31,392 bases of DNA from Christensenella sp. UBA3700 (GCA_002372775.1 DFIJ01000102.1:1-31392); one strand, 5' to 3'; positions 1-8,133 are shown, numbered from the stretch's first letter. A program made the numbers and translations. The notes: a model not told the origin generated them from the sequence alone.

Positions 1-1272
1 GAAGGTTTTATTGAAGAAATGATGAATGGACAAAAAGTAGTTAAAGTGTTCAACCACGAAGAAGAAGCTCTAAAGGCTTTTGATAGTGTAAATAAAGCAC
101 TTTATCAAGATATGAAGAATGCTCATACTTATGCAAATATCTTAATGCCAGCAATGGGTAATTTAGGAAATATCATTTATGTGTTATTAGCTCTTGTTGG
201 TTCTATTCTAGTAATTGCTAATGTACCAAATGTATCATTAAAGGGTATTGGTGAATTAACTGTTGGTACTGTTATTGCGTTCTTAACAATTGGCCGTGGA
301 TTTACTCATAATATTGCGAATGCAGCCAACCAAGTAAACTCTGTAGTTATGGGTATGGCCGGTGCTGCTAGAATATTTGAATTAATGGATGAAAAAGAGG
401 AAGCTGATGAAGGATATGTTACATTAGTTAATGCTAATATTGATGAAAATGGCAATATTACTGAATCAGAAACAAGAACAGGCAAGTGGGCTTGGAAACA
501 TCCTCATAAAGCTGATGGTTCCATCACATATACGAAACTTGAAGGTTTAATTCAATTATTTGATGTGGATTTTGGTTATAATCCAGATAAGATTGTTCTT
601 CATGATGTAACAATAGATGCAAAGCCAGGTCAAAAGATTGCCTTTGTAGGTGCAACTGGTGCTGGTAAGACAACAATTACAAACTTAATTAACCGTTTCT
701 ATGATATTGCTGATGGCAAGATTAGATATGATAATATCAACATCAATAAGATAAAAAAGGCTGATTTAAGAAGATCATTAGGTATTGTATTGCAAGATAC
801 AAACTTATTTACAGGCACAGTAAGAGAGAATATTAGATTTGGTAAGCTTGATGCTACTGACGAAGAAATAATTGAAGCAGCAAAGATTGCAAATGCTCAT
901 GATTTTATTACTCGTCTTCCTGAAGGATATGACACAATGCTTACAGCAGATGGTACAAATCTATCTCAAGGCCAAAGACAATTAATATCTATCGCAAGAG
1001 CTGCTATATCTAAGGCTCCAGTAATGATTATGGACGAAGCTACATCTTCTATTGATACAAGAACAGAAGCTTTAGTTCAAAAAGGTACAGATGCTTTAAT
1101 GGAAGGTAGAACAGTATTTGTAATTGCTCATAGATTGTCTACAGTCCAAAATGCTGATGTAATTATCGTTCTAGATCAAGGTAGAATAATTGAACAAGGT
1201 AGCCATAGTGAATTAATCGCAAAGAAGGGTAAATACTATCAATTATATACAGGCGCTTTTGAATTAGATTAA
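1..1272 (+). CDS. ABC exporter, permease-ATPase half-transporter (5' end missing)
   Basis: C-terminal part of an ABC-type exporter half-transporter (MsbA/LmrA-like layout, membrane domain then ATPase on one chain). The frame is open from base 1, and the residues before the first ATG (EGFIEE) fit the family's conserved stretch before the second-last membrane helix, so the true start lies before the window. Two membrane segments are visible at about nt 140-230 and 260-345. The ATPase has all motifs: Walker A GATGAGKTT (about nt 649-675), Q-loop VLQDTNLF, signature LSQGQ (about 961-975), Walker B MIMDEA (about 1024-1041) and switch histidine in VIAHRLS. A polar linker of about 45 residues (about nt 415-545) sits between membrane domain and ATPase. 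Such exporters usually act as heterodimers, and the partner gene would lie upstream. The substrate cannot be told from the sequence. Confidence 0.93.
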   Translation, partial: EGFIEEMMNGQKVVKVFNHEEEALKAFDSVNKALYQDMKNAHTYANILMPAMGNLGNIIYVLLALVGSILVIANVPNVSLKGIGELTVGTVIAFLTIGRGFTHNIANAANQVNSVVMGMAGAARIFELMDEKEEADEGYVTLVNANIDENGNITESETRTGKWAWKHPHKADGSITYTKLEGLIQLFDVDFGYNPDKIVLHDVTIDAKPGQKIAFVGATGAGKTTITNLINRFYDIADGKIRYDNININKIKKADLRRSLGIVLQDTNLFTGTVRENIRFGKLDATDEEIIEAAKIANAHDFITRLPEGYDTMLTADGTNLSQGQRQLISIARAAISKAPVMIMDEATSSIDTRTEALVQKGTDALMEGRTVFVIAHRLSTVQNADVIIVLDQGRIIEQGSHSELIAKKGKYYQLYTGAFELD

Positions 1273-1294
1273 TAATAATTAATTGCAAAGTATT

Positions 1295-1329
1295 GAAGGA
1301 ATCGCAAGGTTCCTTCTTTTTTCTTTATT
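1295..1329 (+). terminator. Rho-independent terminator after the ABC exporter
   Basis: A 9-bp stem (1295-1303 with 1308-1316, one T-G wobble) is closed by a GCAA tetraloop and followed by a T-rich run from 1317. It ends the exporter transcript. Confidence 0.9.
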
Positions 1330-1356
1330 GTAATTTTAAGATAAGTAAATTATCAT
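1328..1356 (+). promoter_or_regulatory. Possible promoter for the DUF4349 lipoprotein gene
   Basis: TTGTAA at 1328-1333 and TATCAT at 1351-1356 are 17 bp apart, directly after the terminator and 35 bp before the next start codon. The boxes are imperfect, so this is a moderate call. Confidence 0.4.
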
Positions 1357-1391
1357 TAAATTGTAAGGGTTGTTGATAAGGAGAATTAATT

Positions 1392-2312
1392 ATGGATAAG
1401 ACTAAAAGAAGTGTACTATTAATTGCTTTAGTATTAGTTTCACTAATTGCTATTATGCTAGTTTATACAGGATGTGACGCTGGCAATTCCTCAGGAGATG
1501 CTTATAATCCTACTTCTGGTTCAAATAATACTTCTGTATCTACGGATGTTTATCAAAGTTCAGCAATAAGCAATAGAAAGATTATTTATAAAGCTTATGT
1601 TAGTGTTTATACAGATGATGTTCAAAAAACAATCACTGCTATTAATTCAAAATTGCAAGAGGATGAATGGATAGATAGCCAAAGTATAGATAAAACAAGC
1701 GGAAATATTGTTTATCGTGTTAAATCTTCTCGTTTACAAACATTTTTAGAGGAAATAAAGCAACAAGGAAGTGTAGGTAATATTGAAGTTACATCAGAGG
1801 ATGTAACACTTAATTACCATGATATTCAAGCGAAATTAGATTCATTGTATGCTTTAAGAACTTCATATAATAATATGATTTCTACTGCAACAGACACGGA
1901 AGAATTATTATCAATTACTAAAGCATTATCTGAAGTAGAAACTGAAATTGCAAAATATGAATATAGAAAGAACAATATAGATCAACAAATAGAATATAGC
2001 ACAATAAGAGTATATTTTAACCAAAATTATTATGAAGAAGATCCAACATTTGCTAGTGAATTTACAGGTGCAGTAAGCGGTTCTTGGGAAGCATTTGGTA
2101 GATTCTTAAAGGGACTACTATTTGTTATAATTTACGTATTCCCATTCGCTTTAGTTGGTGGTGTAATTGCTGTAGTAATTATATACTTTGTTAAGAAAAA
2201 GAAAGGATTAAAATTCTTTGAAAAAGCACCAAAGAAAGTAGATAAAAAACAAGGACAAGCAAAATTGTTAGATAAAGACAATAAGACTGAGGAAGAGAAA
2301 AATAAAGCATAG
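1392..2312 (+). CDS. DUF4349 domain lipoprotein
   Basis: 306-residue surface lipoprotein of the DUF4349 family, whose function is not established. The N-terminus is a signal peptide with a hydrophobic core (residues 8-24) and a lipobox ending at Cys28 (VYTGC), so the protein should be lipid-anchored outside the membrane. A Ser/Asn-rich linker follows, then the DUF4349 domain (about 55-220) with a central coiled-coil stretch. A second membrane segment lies at about 240-267, and a Lys-rich tail is predicted to be cytoplasmic. The start is set by AAGGAG at 1378-1383, 8 bases before the ATG. It is probably co-transcribed with the next gene, since there is no clear terminator between them. Family assignment rests on the overall pattern (SNRKIIYKAYVSVYT start, YRVKSSRLQTFLEEI). 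Confidence 0.85.
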   Translation: MDKTKRSVLLIALVLVSLIAIMLVYTGCDAGNSSGDAYNPTSGSNNTSVSTDVYQSSAISNRKIIYKAYVSVYTDDVQKTITAINSKLQEDEWIDSQSIDKTSGNIVYRVKSSRLQTFLEEIKQQGSVGNIEVTSEDVTLNYHDIQAKLDSLYALRTSYNNMISTATDTEELLSITKALSEVETEIAKYEYRKNNIDQQIEYSTIRVYFNQNYYEEDPTFASEFTGAVSGSWEAFGRFLKGLLFVIIYVFPFALVGGVIAVVIIYFVKKKKGLKFFEKAPKKVDKKQGQAKLLDKDNKTEEEKNKA

Positions 2313-2328
2313 ATTATCTTAAGATAAT
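2313..2328. repeat. Perfect 16-bp palindrome after the DUF4349 gene
   Basis: ATTATCTTAAGATAAT is its own reverse complement and begins at the base after the stop codon. It has no T-run and could be a weak hairpin or an operator. The AT-rich background makes chance possible. Confidence 0.35.
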
Positions 2329-2357
2329 AATCTAAGAAATAGAAGGGGGAAACTTTT

Positions 2358-2945
2358 ATGAATTATGTTATTACAATTGGTAGACAATATGGCTCAGGCG
2401 GCAGGTATGTTGGGAAACTTGTTGCAGAGGAGTTAGGTATTAAGTTCTATGATAATGAATTGTTATCTAAGGTTGCACAAGACTTTGGCTTTTGTGAGAG
2501 TTTCATAAAAGATAATGATGAAAAAAGAGATGGCATATTCTCATATATGGGTGGTGCAGATCCATTTGTTGTTTCAACTCCTTCTCAATCTGTAGCAAAT
2601 GCGCAATTTAGAACTATAGAAAAACTAGCTAATGAAGAAAGTTGTGTGGTTGTTGGTAGATGTTCAAATTACATTTTAAGAGACCATAAAAACGTATTAA
2701 ATGTATTTATATCTGCTCCTCAAGAATTAAGAGAAAAACGTGCTGTTAAATACTATGGAGTTCCTCAAGAAAAGGTGAAAAAAGTGCTTCGCCAAATGGA
2801 TAAACGTCGTGCTAATTATTATAACTATTACACAGAAGAAGAGTGGGGATTCTCAGCAAATTATGACCTATGTTTATCTACTGCTCTTAGTGTTGAAGAA
2901 TGTGCAAGAATAATTGCAGATTGCGCAAGACATATGTTTAATTAG
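2358..2945 (+). CDS. Cytidylate kinase-like protein
   Basis: 195-residue protein of the cytidylate-kinase-like family (Pfam Cytidylate_kin2 type), a P-loop kinase-fold group common in Clostridia whose substrate is mostly untested. The N-terminus VITIGRQYGSGGRYVGK carries the family's modified P-loop (about residues 8-20), which lacks the usual GKST ending. The YDNELLSKVA segment that follows and the later VVVGRCSNYIL match the family pattern. The last third has the charged, basic KVLRQMDKRRANYYNYYT stretch expected for the lid and Arg-rich region. It is not the dedicated CMP kinase Cmk, which has a different glycine-rich loop. The start is fixed by the strong AGAAGGGGG site 8 bases upstream. 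It is probably in one operon with the DUF4349 gene. Confidence 0.8.
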   Translation: MNYVITIGRQYGSGGRYVGKLVAEELGIKFYDNELLSKVAQDFGFCESFIKDNDEKRDGIFSYMGGADPFVVSTPSQSVANAQFRTIEKLANEESCVVVGRCSNYILRDHKNVLNVFISAPQELREKRAVKYYGVPQEKVKKVLRQMDKRRANYYNYYTEEEWGFSANYDLCLSTALSVEECARIIADCARHMFN

Positions 2946-2970
2946 TGATATTTTATTTAGTATTTACATT

Positions 2971-3007
2971 CAACCCCTAAAGTGAAGACCTATGGGGTTG
3001 TTTTTTT
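2971..3007 (+). terminator. Rho-independent terminator
   Basis: A 7-bp stem CAACCCC (2971-2977) pairs with GGGGTTG (2994-3000) across a 16-base loop and is followed by seven T. It closes the DUF4349 and kinase-like unit. Confidence 0.85.
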
Positions 3008-3045
3008 ATATATAAATAAGTAAAATTAAATAAGTGGAGAATTAA

Positions 3046-4521
3046 ATGAATATCAAGTGTCCAAAGTGCGGAAAGATTATTATTGATGTTGATAAAAAAG
3101 CAGCATCTACTACTTGTCCACGCTGTAAGGCAGAGATAGATTTTAAAGCAATTAAAAAAGATGTCAATAAGAAATCAGCTAAAAAATCTATGATTTTTGC
3201 TGGTATTTCAGCACTTATTATTTTATTCGTTTTTGGTGTTTCAACAATAGCATTTGCTCTTCATAAAGACGATCCTGTTCATGTTCGCGAAAAAGAAGTA
3301 GATATAGAAGTGCATTATGATCCAGTTTCAACAGAAACAGTTTATACATCAATCGTAGATAATGTGCTTGAAAATGGTACATTAAGTAACGATGAATTAA
3401 CACATTATGTTGTACTGGATTCAAGTGTTTATATTAAGGGCCTTGGAGTAGAATCTACAATCATTGCTGTAAAATATCTAAATAAAGATTATGCTTTAGA
3501 TGATGTAAAGAAGTATGATTTAGCAAGCGTAGCTATCTATTCATTTATGAATAGCGATGTGTTCAATAATACGATTTATCTAGATAAAAATGGTATCGGT
3601 TATGCTTATTCGATATATTCAGTTTTTAACAAGGATTTAAACTTGTCAGAACAATATAATTCCGAATATACAATTAATACCAACGAGATTATTGAAGGTC
3701 AATCTGGTGTCGTAGAAGACAGTGGAGTATCCGGTGTTGAAGAGCAAAATGAGTTTATTATATTTGATAAGATGACAGGTTCGCATTCAAGTGTTAAATA
3801 CTTATTAAAATCTTGGATTTCACTTTTAGATAGACAAGTATTTAAATCTTTAGCAAAGTATTTAATTACTAATTTCGAGTTTTCTATTAATAGCTTAAAC
3901 GTAGATTTAAATAGAAAATCAGATATCTATGGAAATATGTATGATATATCTAAAGCTAGTTCGCCAACTGTTACTGGCGGTAATTCATACAAATCTCAAA
4001 AAGAATTAATAGTAGATAAAGTATATGATCCAACCGCAGAACATGATTCATTAATGAAAATATATGGCTGGTATAAGGATCTATATGGATTTGGATCTAA
4101 TGTTCAAATATACGAAGCTAATGAATATAATGACTATGTAACAACTCTTATTAATCCAGTTTCTCTAAATATGCAATTTAAGTATAGAGATGAAAAATAT
4201 ATTAAATTCCGTCGTGGAGTTCAATCTTATGCTTCAATTCCAGAGTGTGAAATAATTGATCATCAAACAACAGCAGATGCAAGATTAGCTTTCTTGCTTG
4301 TGTGTGAAGAGGCTGATGCTTGGGATCTTGTAAAACAAGATGGAAAGAAAGCCACAAAGTTTGAAAAGATTGTTCAAAACGAAGATGGAACAAAAACTTA
4401 CACATGGGCAGTGCTTTTAGGCGATTTGACAGCAGTAGTTAGATATACAGGTACGGATTCTGTTACTTACGGCAATGCGTGCAGTGAAATTTATATAACA
4501 ATATTTGAGACACAAGTGTAG
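3046..4521 (+). CDS. Zinc-ribbon membrane-anchored protein of unknown function
   Basis: I do not recognise a family for this 491-residue protein. The N-terminus is a zinc ribbon with two CxxC pairs (Cys5/Cys8 and Cys24/Cys27). A basic stretch follows, then one membrane helix at about residues 49-71. The ribbon should be in the cytoplasm and the remaining 420 residues outside the membrane. The outer part is rich in Asp, Ser, Tyr and Asn, shows no repeats or catalytic motif I can name, and contains one pair of Cys (near the end, CEEAD and GNACSE) that might form a disulfide. A GTGGAG site lies 7 bases before the ATG. It sits alone between a terminator and the thrS promoter, and its own promoter is not obvious. 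The layout is like many Firmicute zinc-ribbon surface proteins. Confidence 0.75.
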   Translation: MNIKCPKCGKIIIDVDKKAASTTCPRCKAEIDFKAIKKDVNKKSAKKSMIFAGISALIILFVFGVSTIAFALHKDDPVHVREKEVDIEVHYDPVSTETVYTSIVDNVLENGTLSNDELTHYVVLDSSVYIKGLGVESTIIAVKYLNKDYALDDVKKYDLASVAIYSFMNSDVFNNTIYLDKNGIGYAYSIYSVFNKDLNLSEQYNSEYTINTNEIIEGQSGVVEDSGVSGVEEQNEFIIFDKMTGSHSSVKYLLKSWISLLDRQVFKSLAKYLITNFEFSINSLNVDLNRKSDIYGNMYDISKASSPTVTGGNSYKSQKELIVDKVYDPTAEHDSLMKIYGWYKDLYGFGSNVQIYEANEYNDYVTTLINPVSLNMQFKYRDEKYIKFRRGVQSYASIPECEIIDHQTTADARLAFLLVCEEADAWDLVKQDGKKATKFEKIVQNEDGTKTYTWAVLLGDLTAVVRYTGTDSVTYGNACSEIYITIFETQV

Positions 4522-4536
4522 TTAATGAAGATTTGA

Positions 4537-4565
4537 TTGACTTTTTATAAAAGAATAATTAAAAT
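4537..4565 (+). promoter_or_regulatory. Promoter of the thrS T-box transcript
   Basis: TTGACT (4537-4542) and TAAAAT (4560-4565) have an exact 17-bp spacer. Transcription would begin near 4572, just before the base of T-box stem I at 4581. Confidence 0.75.
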
Positions 4566-4580
4566 AGTTAATACATATAG

Positions 4581-4794
4581 CAAGTGAATAATCACACAAG
4601 AGGACAAGCTTTATTAGCGAGTTTATACAGAGAACATCGGTAGCTGAGAAGATGTAAAATAACTAATAATAGTACCACCACTTGAAAAAGCCGTCGCATC
4701 GCGTTAGATGTAAATGAAGAGATAGAGAAATCTATAAATAAGGTGGAACCGCGAAAATTTTCGTCCTTATGTCGCAAGGCATAAGGATTTTTTT
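4581..4794 (+). promoter_or_regulatory. Threonine T-box leader of thrS
   Basis: tRNA-sensing leader that lets thrS transcription continue when uncharged tRNA-Thr binds. The hallmark T-box sequence AAGGTGGAACCGCG is at 4740-4753. The terminator is a 10-bp stem (4764-4773 with 4778-4787) with a GCAA loop and seven T (4788-4794). The base of stem I can be drawn as CAAGTG (4581-4586) with CACTTG (4679-4684). Just 5' of that second arm is ACC (4674-4676) followed by A, in the usual place for the specifier codon, and it reads threonine. The specifier is inferred by hand. The T-box motif and terminator are plain in the sequence. Confidence 0.93.
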
Positions 4795-4815
4795 ATATAT
4801 TGGAGGATTAAAAAA

Positions 4816-6744
4816 ATGATTATTAAAATTAATGGTGTTCAAAAAGAATATGCAAATGAAGCATCACTTTTTGAAATTGCAAAGGACAATGAAGTTAAGA
4901 ACGCCTTAGCTGCCAAGGTTGATGGTAATCTTGTAGAAATGCGTTCAAAATTAGATGGTAAAGACCATGAAATCGAATTTGTAACTTTCCAAGACAAGGA
5001 AGGTAAAAAATTATACCGTCATACTACATCTCATATTTTAGCTCAAGCAATTAAGACAATTTATCCAACATCTAAATTGGCTATTGGCCCAGCTATTGAC
5101 GATGGCTTCTATTATGATATTGATTTTAAGACTCCAATTACAACTGAAAATCTTGAAGCTATCGAACAAGAAATGAAGAAGATTATTAAGGCTAATTATC
5201 CATTGGAAAGATTTGAACTTCCTCGTGATGAAGCTATTGCTTATATGAAGAAGTTTGGTGAAGATTATAAGGTAGAACTTATTAATGATCTTCCAGAAGA
5301 TGCCGTTATTTCATTCTATAAGCAAGGCGATTTTGTTGATTTATGTGCAGGTCCACATATTCCATCAACAGGTTATATCAAGGCTTTCAAACTATTAAGC
5401 ATCACAGGTGCTTACTGGAGAGGTTCTGAAAAGAATAAGATGTTAACAAGAATTTATGGTACAGCTTTTGATAACAAACAAGATTTAGCAGATTTCTTAC
5501 AAATGCAAGAAGAAGCTAAGAAGAGAGACCATAATAAACTTGGTAGAGAATTAAAGATCTTCACAACAAATGAATATATTGGACAAGGCCTTCCTTTATT
5601 AATGCCAAAGGGACAAAAGTTATTCCAAATTCTTTCAAGATTCGTTGAAGATGAAGAAGAAAGACGTGGCTATATGAGAACAAAAACTCCTTATATGGCA
5701 AAGTCAGACCTATATAAGTTATCTGGTCACTGGGATCACTATCAAGATGGTATGTTTATTCTAGGTGATGAAACTAAAGATGAAGAAGTTTATGCTCTTC
5801 GTCCAATGACATGTCCATTCCAATACATGGTATATAAAGCTGACCTTAAATCTTATAAAGATTTACCTTGCAGATATGGTGAAACATCTACATTATTTAG
5901 AAATGAATCATCAGGTGAAATGCATGGTTTAATTCGTGTAAGACAATTCACAATTTCAGAAGGTCATTTAATTTTAAGACCAGATCAACTTGAAGAAGAA
6001 TTCAAGCAATGTTTAGAGCTTGCTAGATTCATGTTAAAGATTACAGGTCTTGCTGATGACGTATCATATAGATTCTCAAGATGGGATCCAAATGATAAGG
6101 TTAAGTATATTCAACAACCAGAAGTTTGGGCAAAGGCTGAATCTACAATGGAAAATCTTCTTAACCACCTAGGCGTTAAGTATTCAACAGGTATTGGTGA
6201 AGCTGCATTCTATGGACCAAAGCTAGATATCCAAGTTAAGAATGTATATGGTAAAGAAGATACATTAATCACAATTCAAGTAGATATGTTCGAAGCTGAA
6301 AGATTTGATATGTACTATATTGATGAAAATGGTGAAAAGGTTAGACCTTATATTATCCATAGAACATCTATTGGTTGCTATGAAAGAACAATGGCTTTAA
6401 TGATTGAAAAGTTTGCTGGTGCATTCCCAGTATGGTGCGCTCCAGTTCAAGCAAAGATCTTAGCTTTAACAGATAGATCTGCTGATTACTGTAACGATTT
6501 AGTAAGAAAGCTTGCTGCTGTTGGTATTAGAGCAGAATCAGATACAAGAAATGAAACTCTTGGTTATAAGATTAGATCAGCTCAAATGGAAAAGATTCCA
6601 TATATCCTAGTAGTAGGTGATAAAGAAATGGATGAAAATGTTGTTGCTGTAAGACGTAGAAACGAAGGTGATTTAGGAAAGATGGATTTTGATGCTTTCG
6701 TTAAACGTGTAAATGAAGATGTATCAACATTTAAACTAGATTAA
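4816..6744 (+). CDS. thrS: Threonyl-tRNA synthetase
   Basis: Class II synthetase that charges tRNA-Thr in the cytoplasm; 642 residues, full length. The order is a TGS domain (about 1-60), an editing domain with HTTSH (His69/His73) and the CAGPH segment, the catalytic core, and an anticodon-binding domain (about 545-640). Motif 2 is FRNESSGEMHGLIRVRQF and motif 3 is HRTSIGCYERTMALMIEKFAG-like. The zinc ligands appear intact: Cys333 in MTCPFQ, the His in SEGHL, and the His of HRTS. The MTCPFQ and RVRQFTISEGH variants differ from the E. coli-type NCPGH and FTQDDAH, a known alternative form. A GGAGG site lies 9 bases before the ATG. It is controlled by the T-box just upstream. Its place before infC-rpmI-rplT is the same as in E. 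coli. Confidence 0.97.
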   Translation: MIIKINGVQKEYANEASLFEIAKDNEVKNALAAKVDGNLVEMRSKLDGKDHEIEFVTFQDKEGKKLYRHTTSHILAQAIKTIYPTSKLAIGPAIDDGFYYDIDFKTPITTENLEAIEQEMKKIIKANYPLERFELPRDEAIAYMKKFGEDYKVELINDLPEDAVISFYKQGDFVDLCAGPHIPSTGYIKAFKLLSITGAYWRGSEKNKMLTRIYGTAFDNKQDLADFLQMQEEAKKRDHNKLGRELKIFTTNEYIGQGLPLLMPKGQKLFQILSRFVEDEEERRGYMRTKTPYMAKSDLYKLSGHWDHYQDGMFILGDETKDEEVYALRPMTCPFQYMVYKADLKSYKDLPCRYGETSTLFRNESSGEMHGLIRVRQFTISEGHLILRPDQLEEEFKQCLELARFMLKITGLADDVSYRFSRWDPNDKVKYIQQPEVWAKAESTMENLLNHLGVKYSTGIGEAAFYGPKLDIQVKNVYGKEDTLITIQVDMFEAERFDMYYIDENGEKVRPYIIHRTSIGCYERTMALMIEKFAGAFPVWCAPVQAKILALTDRSADYCNDLVRKLAAVGIRAESDTRNETLGYKIRSAQMEKIPYILVVGDKEMDENVVAVRRRNEGDLGKMDFDAFVKRVNEDVSTFKLD

Positions 6745-6752
6745 TTAAATAA

Positions 6753-6779
6753 ATGGGCTTGATTATTTTTCAGGCCCAT
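6753..6779 (+). terminator. Hairpin after thrS, possible weak terminator
   Basis: ATGGGCT (6753-6759) pairs with GGCCCAT (6773-6779) across a 13-base loop. It is followed by AATTATAT and not a T-run, so it may be a weak terminator or only a 3'-end stabiliser. Confidence 0.4.
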
Positions 6780-6818
6780 AATTATATAAATACCTAATAA
6801 AATAACGATTATTTTCGT

Positions 6819-6848
6819 TTGACATAATATAAACGAGTTTGTTATTAT
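6819..6848 (+). promoter_or_regulatory. Promoter of the infC-rpmI-rplT operon
   Basis: A consensus TTGACA (6819-6824) is followed by TATTAT (6843-6848) with an 18-bp spacer. Expected start of transcription is near 6855, about 135 bases before the infC start, which leaves room for the leader below. Confidence 0.7.
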
Positions 6849-6854
6849 ACTAAT

Positions 6855-6963
6855 GCAAATGAAGTAGACTTTGTCTCACCTGTCAGCAATTGGGCTCGAT
6901 ACGGTATATAGAATTAGTAATTTTCTATGGACAACAAGTATACTTTGTTGCCCATATTTTTTT
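6855..6963 (+). promoter_or_regulatory. infC leader with intrinsic terminator (probable L20 autoregulatory leader)
   Basis: The transcript leader ends in a terminator hairpin before infC. ATGG/CCAT (6927-6930 with 6952-6955) plus CAACAA/TTGTTG (6932-6937 with 6945-6950) form a long stem with one A-C mismatch, followed by T at 6957-6963. A segment at 6863-6874 nearly copies 6937-6948 (11 of 12 bases), so it could compete for the terminator's 5' arm. In Firmicutes the infC-rpmI-rplT leader is controlled by ribosomal protein L20 binding, and position and layout fit that. I cannot confirm the L20 site by eye. Confidence 0.7.
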
Positions 6964-6989
6964 AGCCTTTAAGGCAGGAGGACACACTT

Positions 6990-7505
6990 ATTAAAGAACT
7001 ACTTATTAACGAACAAATTAGAACAAAGGAAGTTAAGTTAATTGACGAAGACGGTACACAACTTGGTGTAATGCCAATTAAGAATGCTCAAGCTGTTGCT
7101 GATGAGAAAAACAAAGACTTAGTTTTAATGAGCTCTTCTGTAGAACCATTCGTATGTAAGATCATGGATTATTCAAAGTATAAATATGACATGATGAAGA
7201 GAGAAAAAGAAAATAAGAAGAACCAAAAAGTCGTTAAGATTAAAGAAGTTATGCTTTCTGCAGTTATCGATGTAGGTGACTTAAACACAAGAGCTAAGCA
7301 AGCTACAAAGTTCATTGAAGAAGGTAACAAGGTTAAAGTTTCAATAAGACTTAAGGGTAGACAAAACGCAAGACCTGAACTTGGTATGAGAAATATGGAT
7401 AAGTTTGCTGAGATGTTACAAAATGTAGCACAAGTAGACGTAAAGCCAACAATAACAGGTAGAGAAATCTCAATGATGTTGGTTCCAATAGTTGTAAAAA
7501 AATAA
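6990..7505 (+). CDS. infC: Translation initiation factor IF-3, ATT start
   Basis: IF3 binds the 30S subunit and checks initiator tRNA and start codon. The reading frame continues upstream of its first ATG (7071) through KELLINEQIRTKEVKLIDEDG, the conserved IF3 N-terminus (compare INEQIR in other IF3s). No ATG, GTG or TTG fits there. Instead ATT at 6990 lies 8 bases after a perfect AGGAGG (6976-6981), so the protein is 171 residues, the normal length. ATT starts are known for infC and allow IF3 to repress its own synthesis. The N domain is at about 1-75, a Lys-rich linker with the IMDYSKYKY motif at its front follows, and the C domain runs from about 85 to 171 (KEVMLSAVI, IRLKGRQNARPELG). First gene of the infC-rpmI-rplT operon. 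Confidence 0.93.
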   Translation: MKELLINEQIRTKEVKLIDEDGTQLGVMPIKNAQAVADEKNKDLVLMSSSVEPFVCKIMDYSKYKYDMMKREKENKKNQKVVKIKEVMLSAVIDVGDLNTRAKQATKFIEEGNKVKVSIRLKGRQNARPELGMRNMDKFAEMLQNVAQVDVKPTITGREISMMLVPIVVKK

Positions 7506-7534
7506 ATATAGTATAAAATTTGGAGGTTTAGACC

Positions 7535-7723
7535 ATGCCTAAGCAAAAGACAAAGAGCGGCGCTAAAAAGCGTTTCAGATTAACAGGAAGTGGCAAGATT
7601 AAAAGAGCTAAGATGAACAGAAGACACATCTTAACAAAGAAGAATTCAAAGAGAATGCGTTCTCTAAGAAAAACAGCATATGTTGACTCTACACAAGAGA
7701 AGACAATTAAGGATTTAATCTAA
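7535..7723 (+). CDS. rpmI: 50S ribosomal protein L35
   Basis: 62-residue, strongly basic protein that starts [14 protein letters not shown], the hallmark of L35, and contains the [16 protein letters not shown] segment. Normal length for the family. TTGGAGG lies 8-9 bases before the ATG. Located 29 bases after infC and 16 before rplT in the standard order, so control should be shared with the infC leader. Confidence 0.97.
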   Translation: MPKQKTKSGAKKRFRLTGSGKIKRAKMNRRHILTKKNSKRMRSLRKTAYVDSTQEKTIKDLI

Positions 7724-7739
7724 TTGGAGGACATAGACT

Positions 7740-8084
7740 ATGAGAATTAAGAGAGCAGTTAACGCAGTTAAGAAGCGTAGAAAAATAATGAAGCAAGCCA
7801 AGGGTTACTTTGGTGCTAAGTCAAAATTATATAGAGTTGCACGTCAAGCAGTTATGAAGTCTGGCAATTATGCATTTGCTGGAAGAAGAAGAAAGAAGAG
7901 AGATTTCAGACAATTATGGATCGCTCGTATCAATGCAGCTGCTAGAATGAACAACATGAACTACAGCACATTAATGCACGGATTAAAGAAGAACGGCATC
8001 GACTTAAATCGTAAGGTTTTAGCTGATTTAGCAGTTTCTGATCCAAAGGCTTTTTCAGATCTTTGTGAAAAGGCTAAAGCTTAA
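7740..8084 (+). CDS. rplT: 50S ribosomal protein L20
   Basis: 114-residue 23S rRNA-binding protein needed early in 50S assembly and, in Firmicutes, the repressor of its own operon through the infC leader. The start [23 protein letters not shown] and the [20 protein letters not shown] block are typical. It is a few residues shorter than the usual 117-119 at the C-terminus. A TTGGAGG site precedes the ATG. It is the last gene of the operon and is followed by a strong terminator. Confidence 0.97.
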   Translation: MRIKRAVNAVKKRRKIMKQAKGYFGAKSKLYRVARQAVMKSGNYAFAGRRRKKRDFRQLWIARINAAARMNNMNYSTLMHGLKKNGIDLNRKVLADLAVSDPKAFSDLCEKAKA

Positions 8085-8104
8085 TAATAATTTAGCGAAT
8101 TATT

Positions 8105-8133
8105 AAGGCAACCTCGAAATAGGTTGCCTTTTT
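8105..8133 (+). terminator. Terminator after rplT
   Basis: A perfect 10-bp stem AAGGCAACCT (8105-8114) with AGGTTGCCTT (8121-8130), 6-base loop, ends in five T. The next start codon is only 10 bases beyond the T-run. Confidence 0.92.

Noticed and set aside
4592..4777. 61-codon open frame antisense to the T-box leader
   Set aside because: The region is explained by RNA structure, and the frame has no coding signs.
7071..7505. infC start at the first ATG
   Set aside because: It would remove the conserved INEQIR region. ATT at 6990 with a perfect AGGAGG explains the whole protein.
7169..7546. 125-codon open frame antisense to infC
   Set aside because: It is a by-product of infC codon use, with a hydrophobic composition and no start signal.
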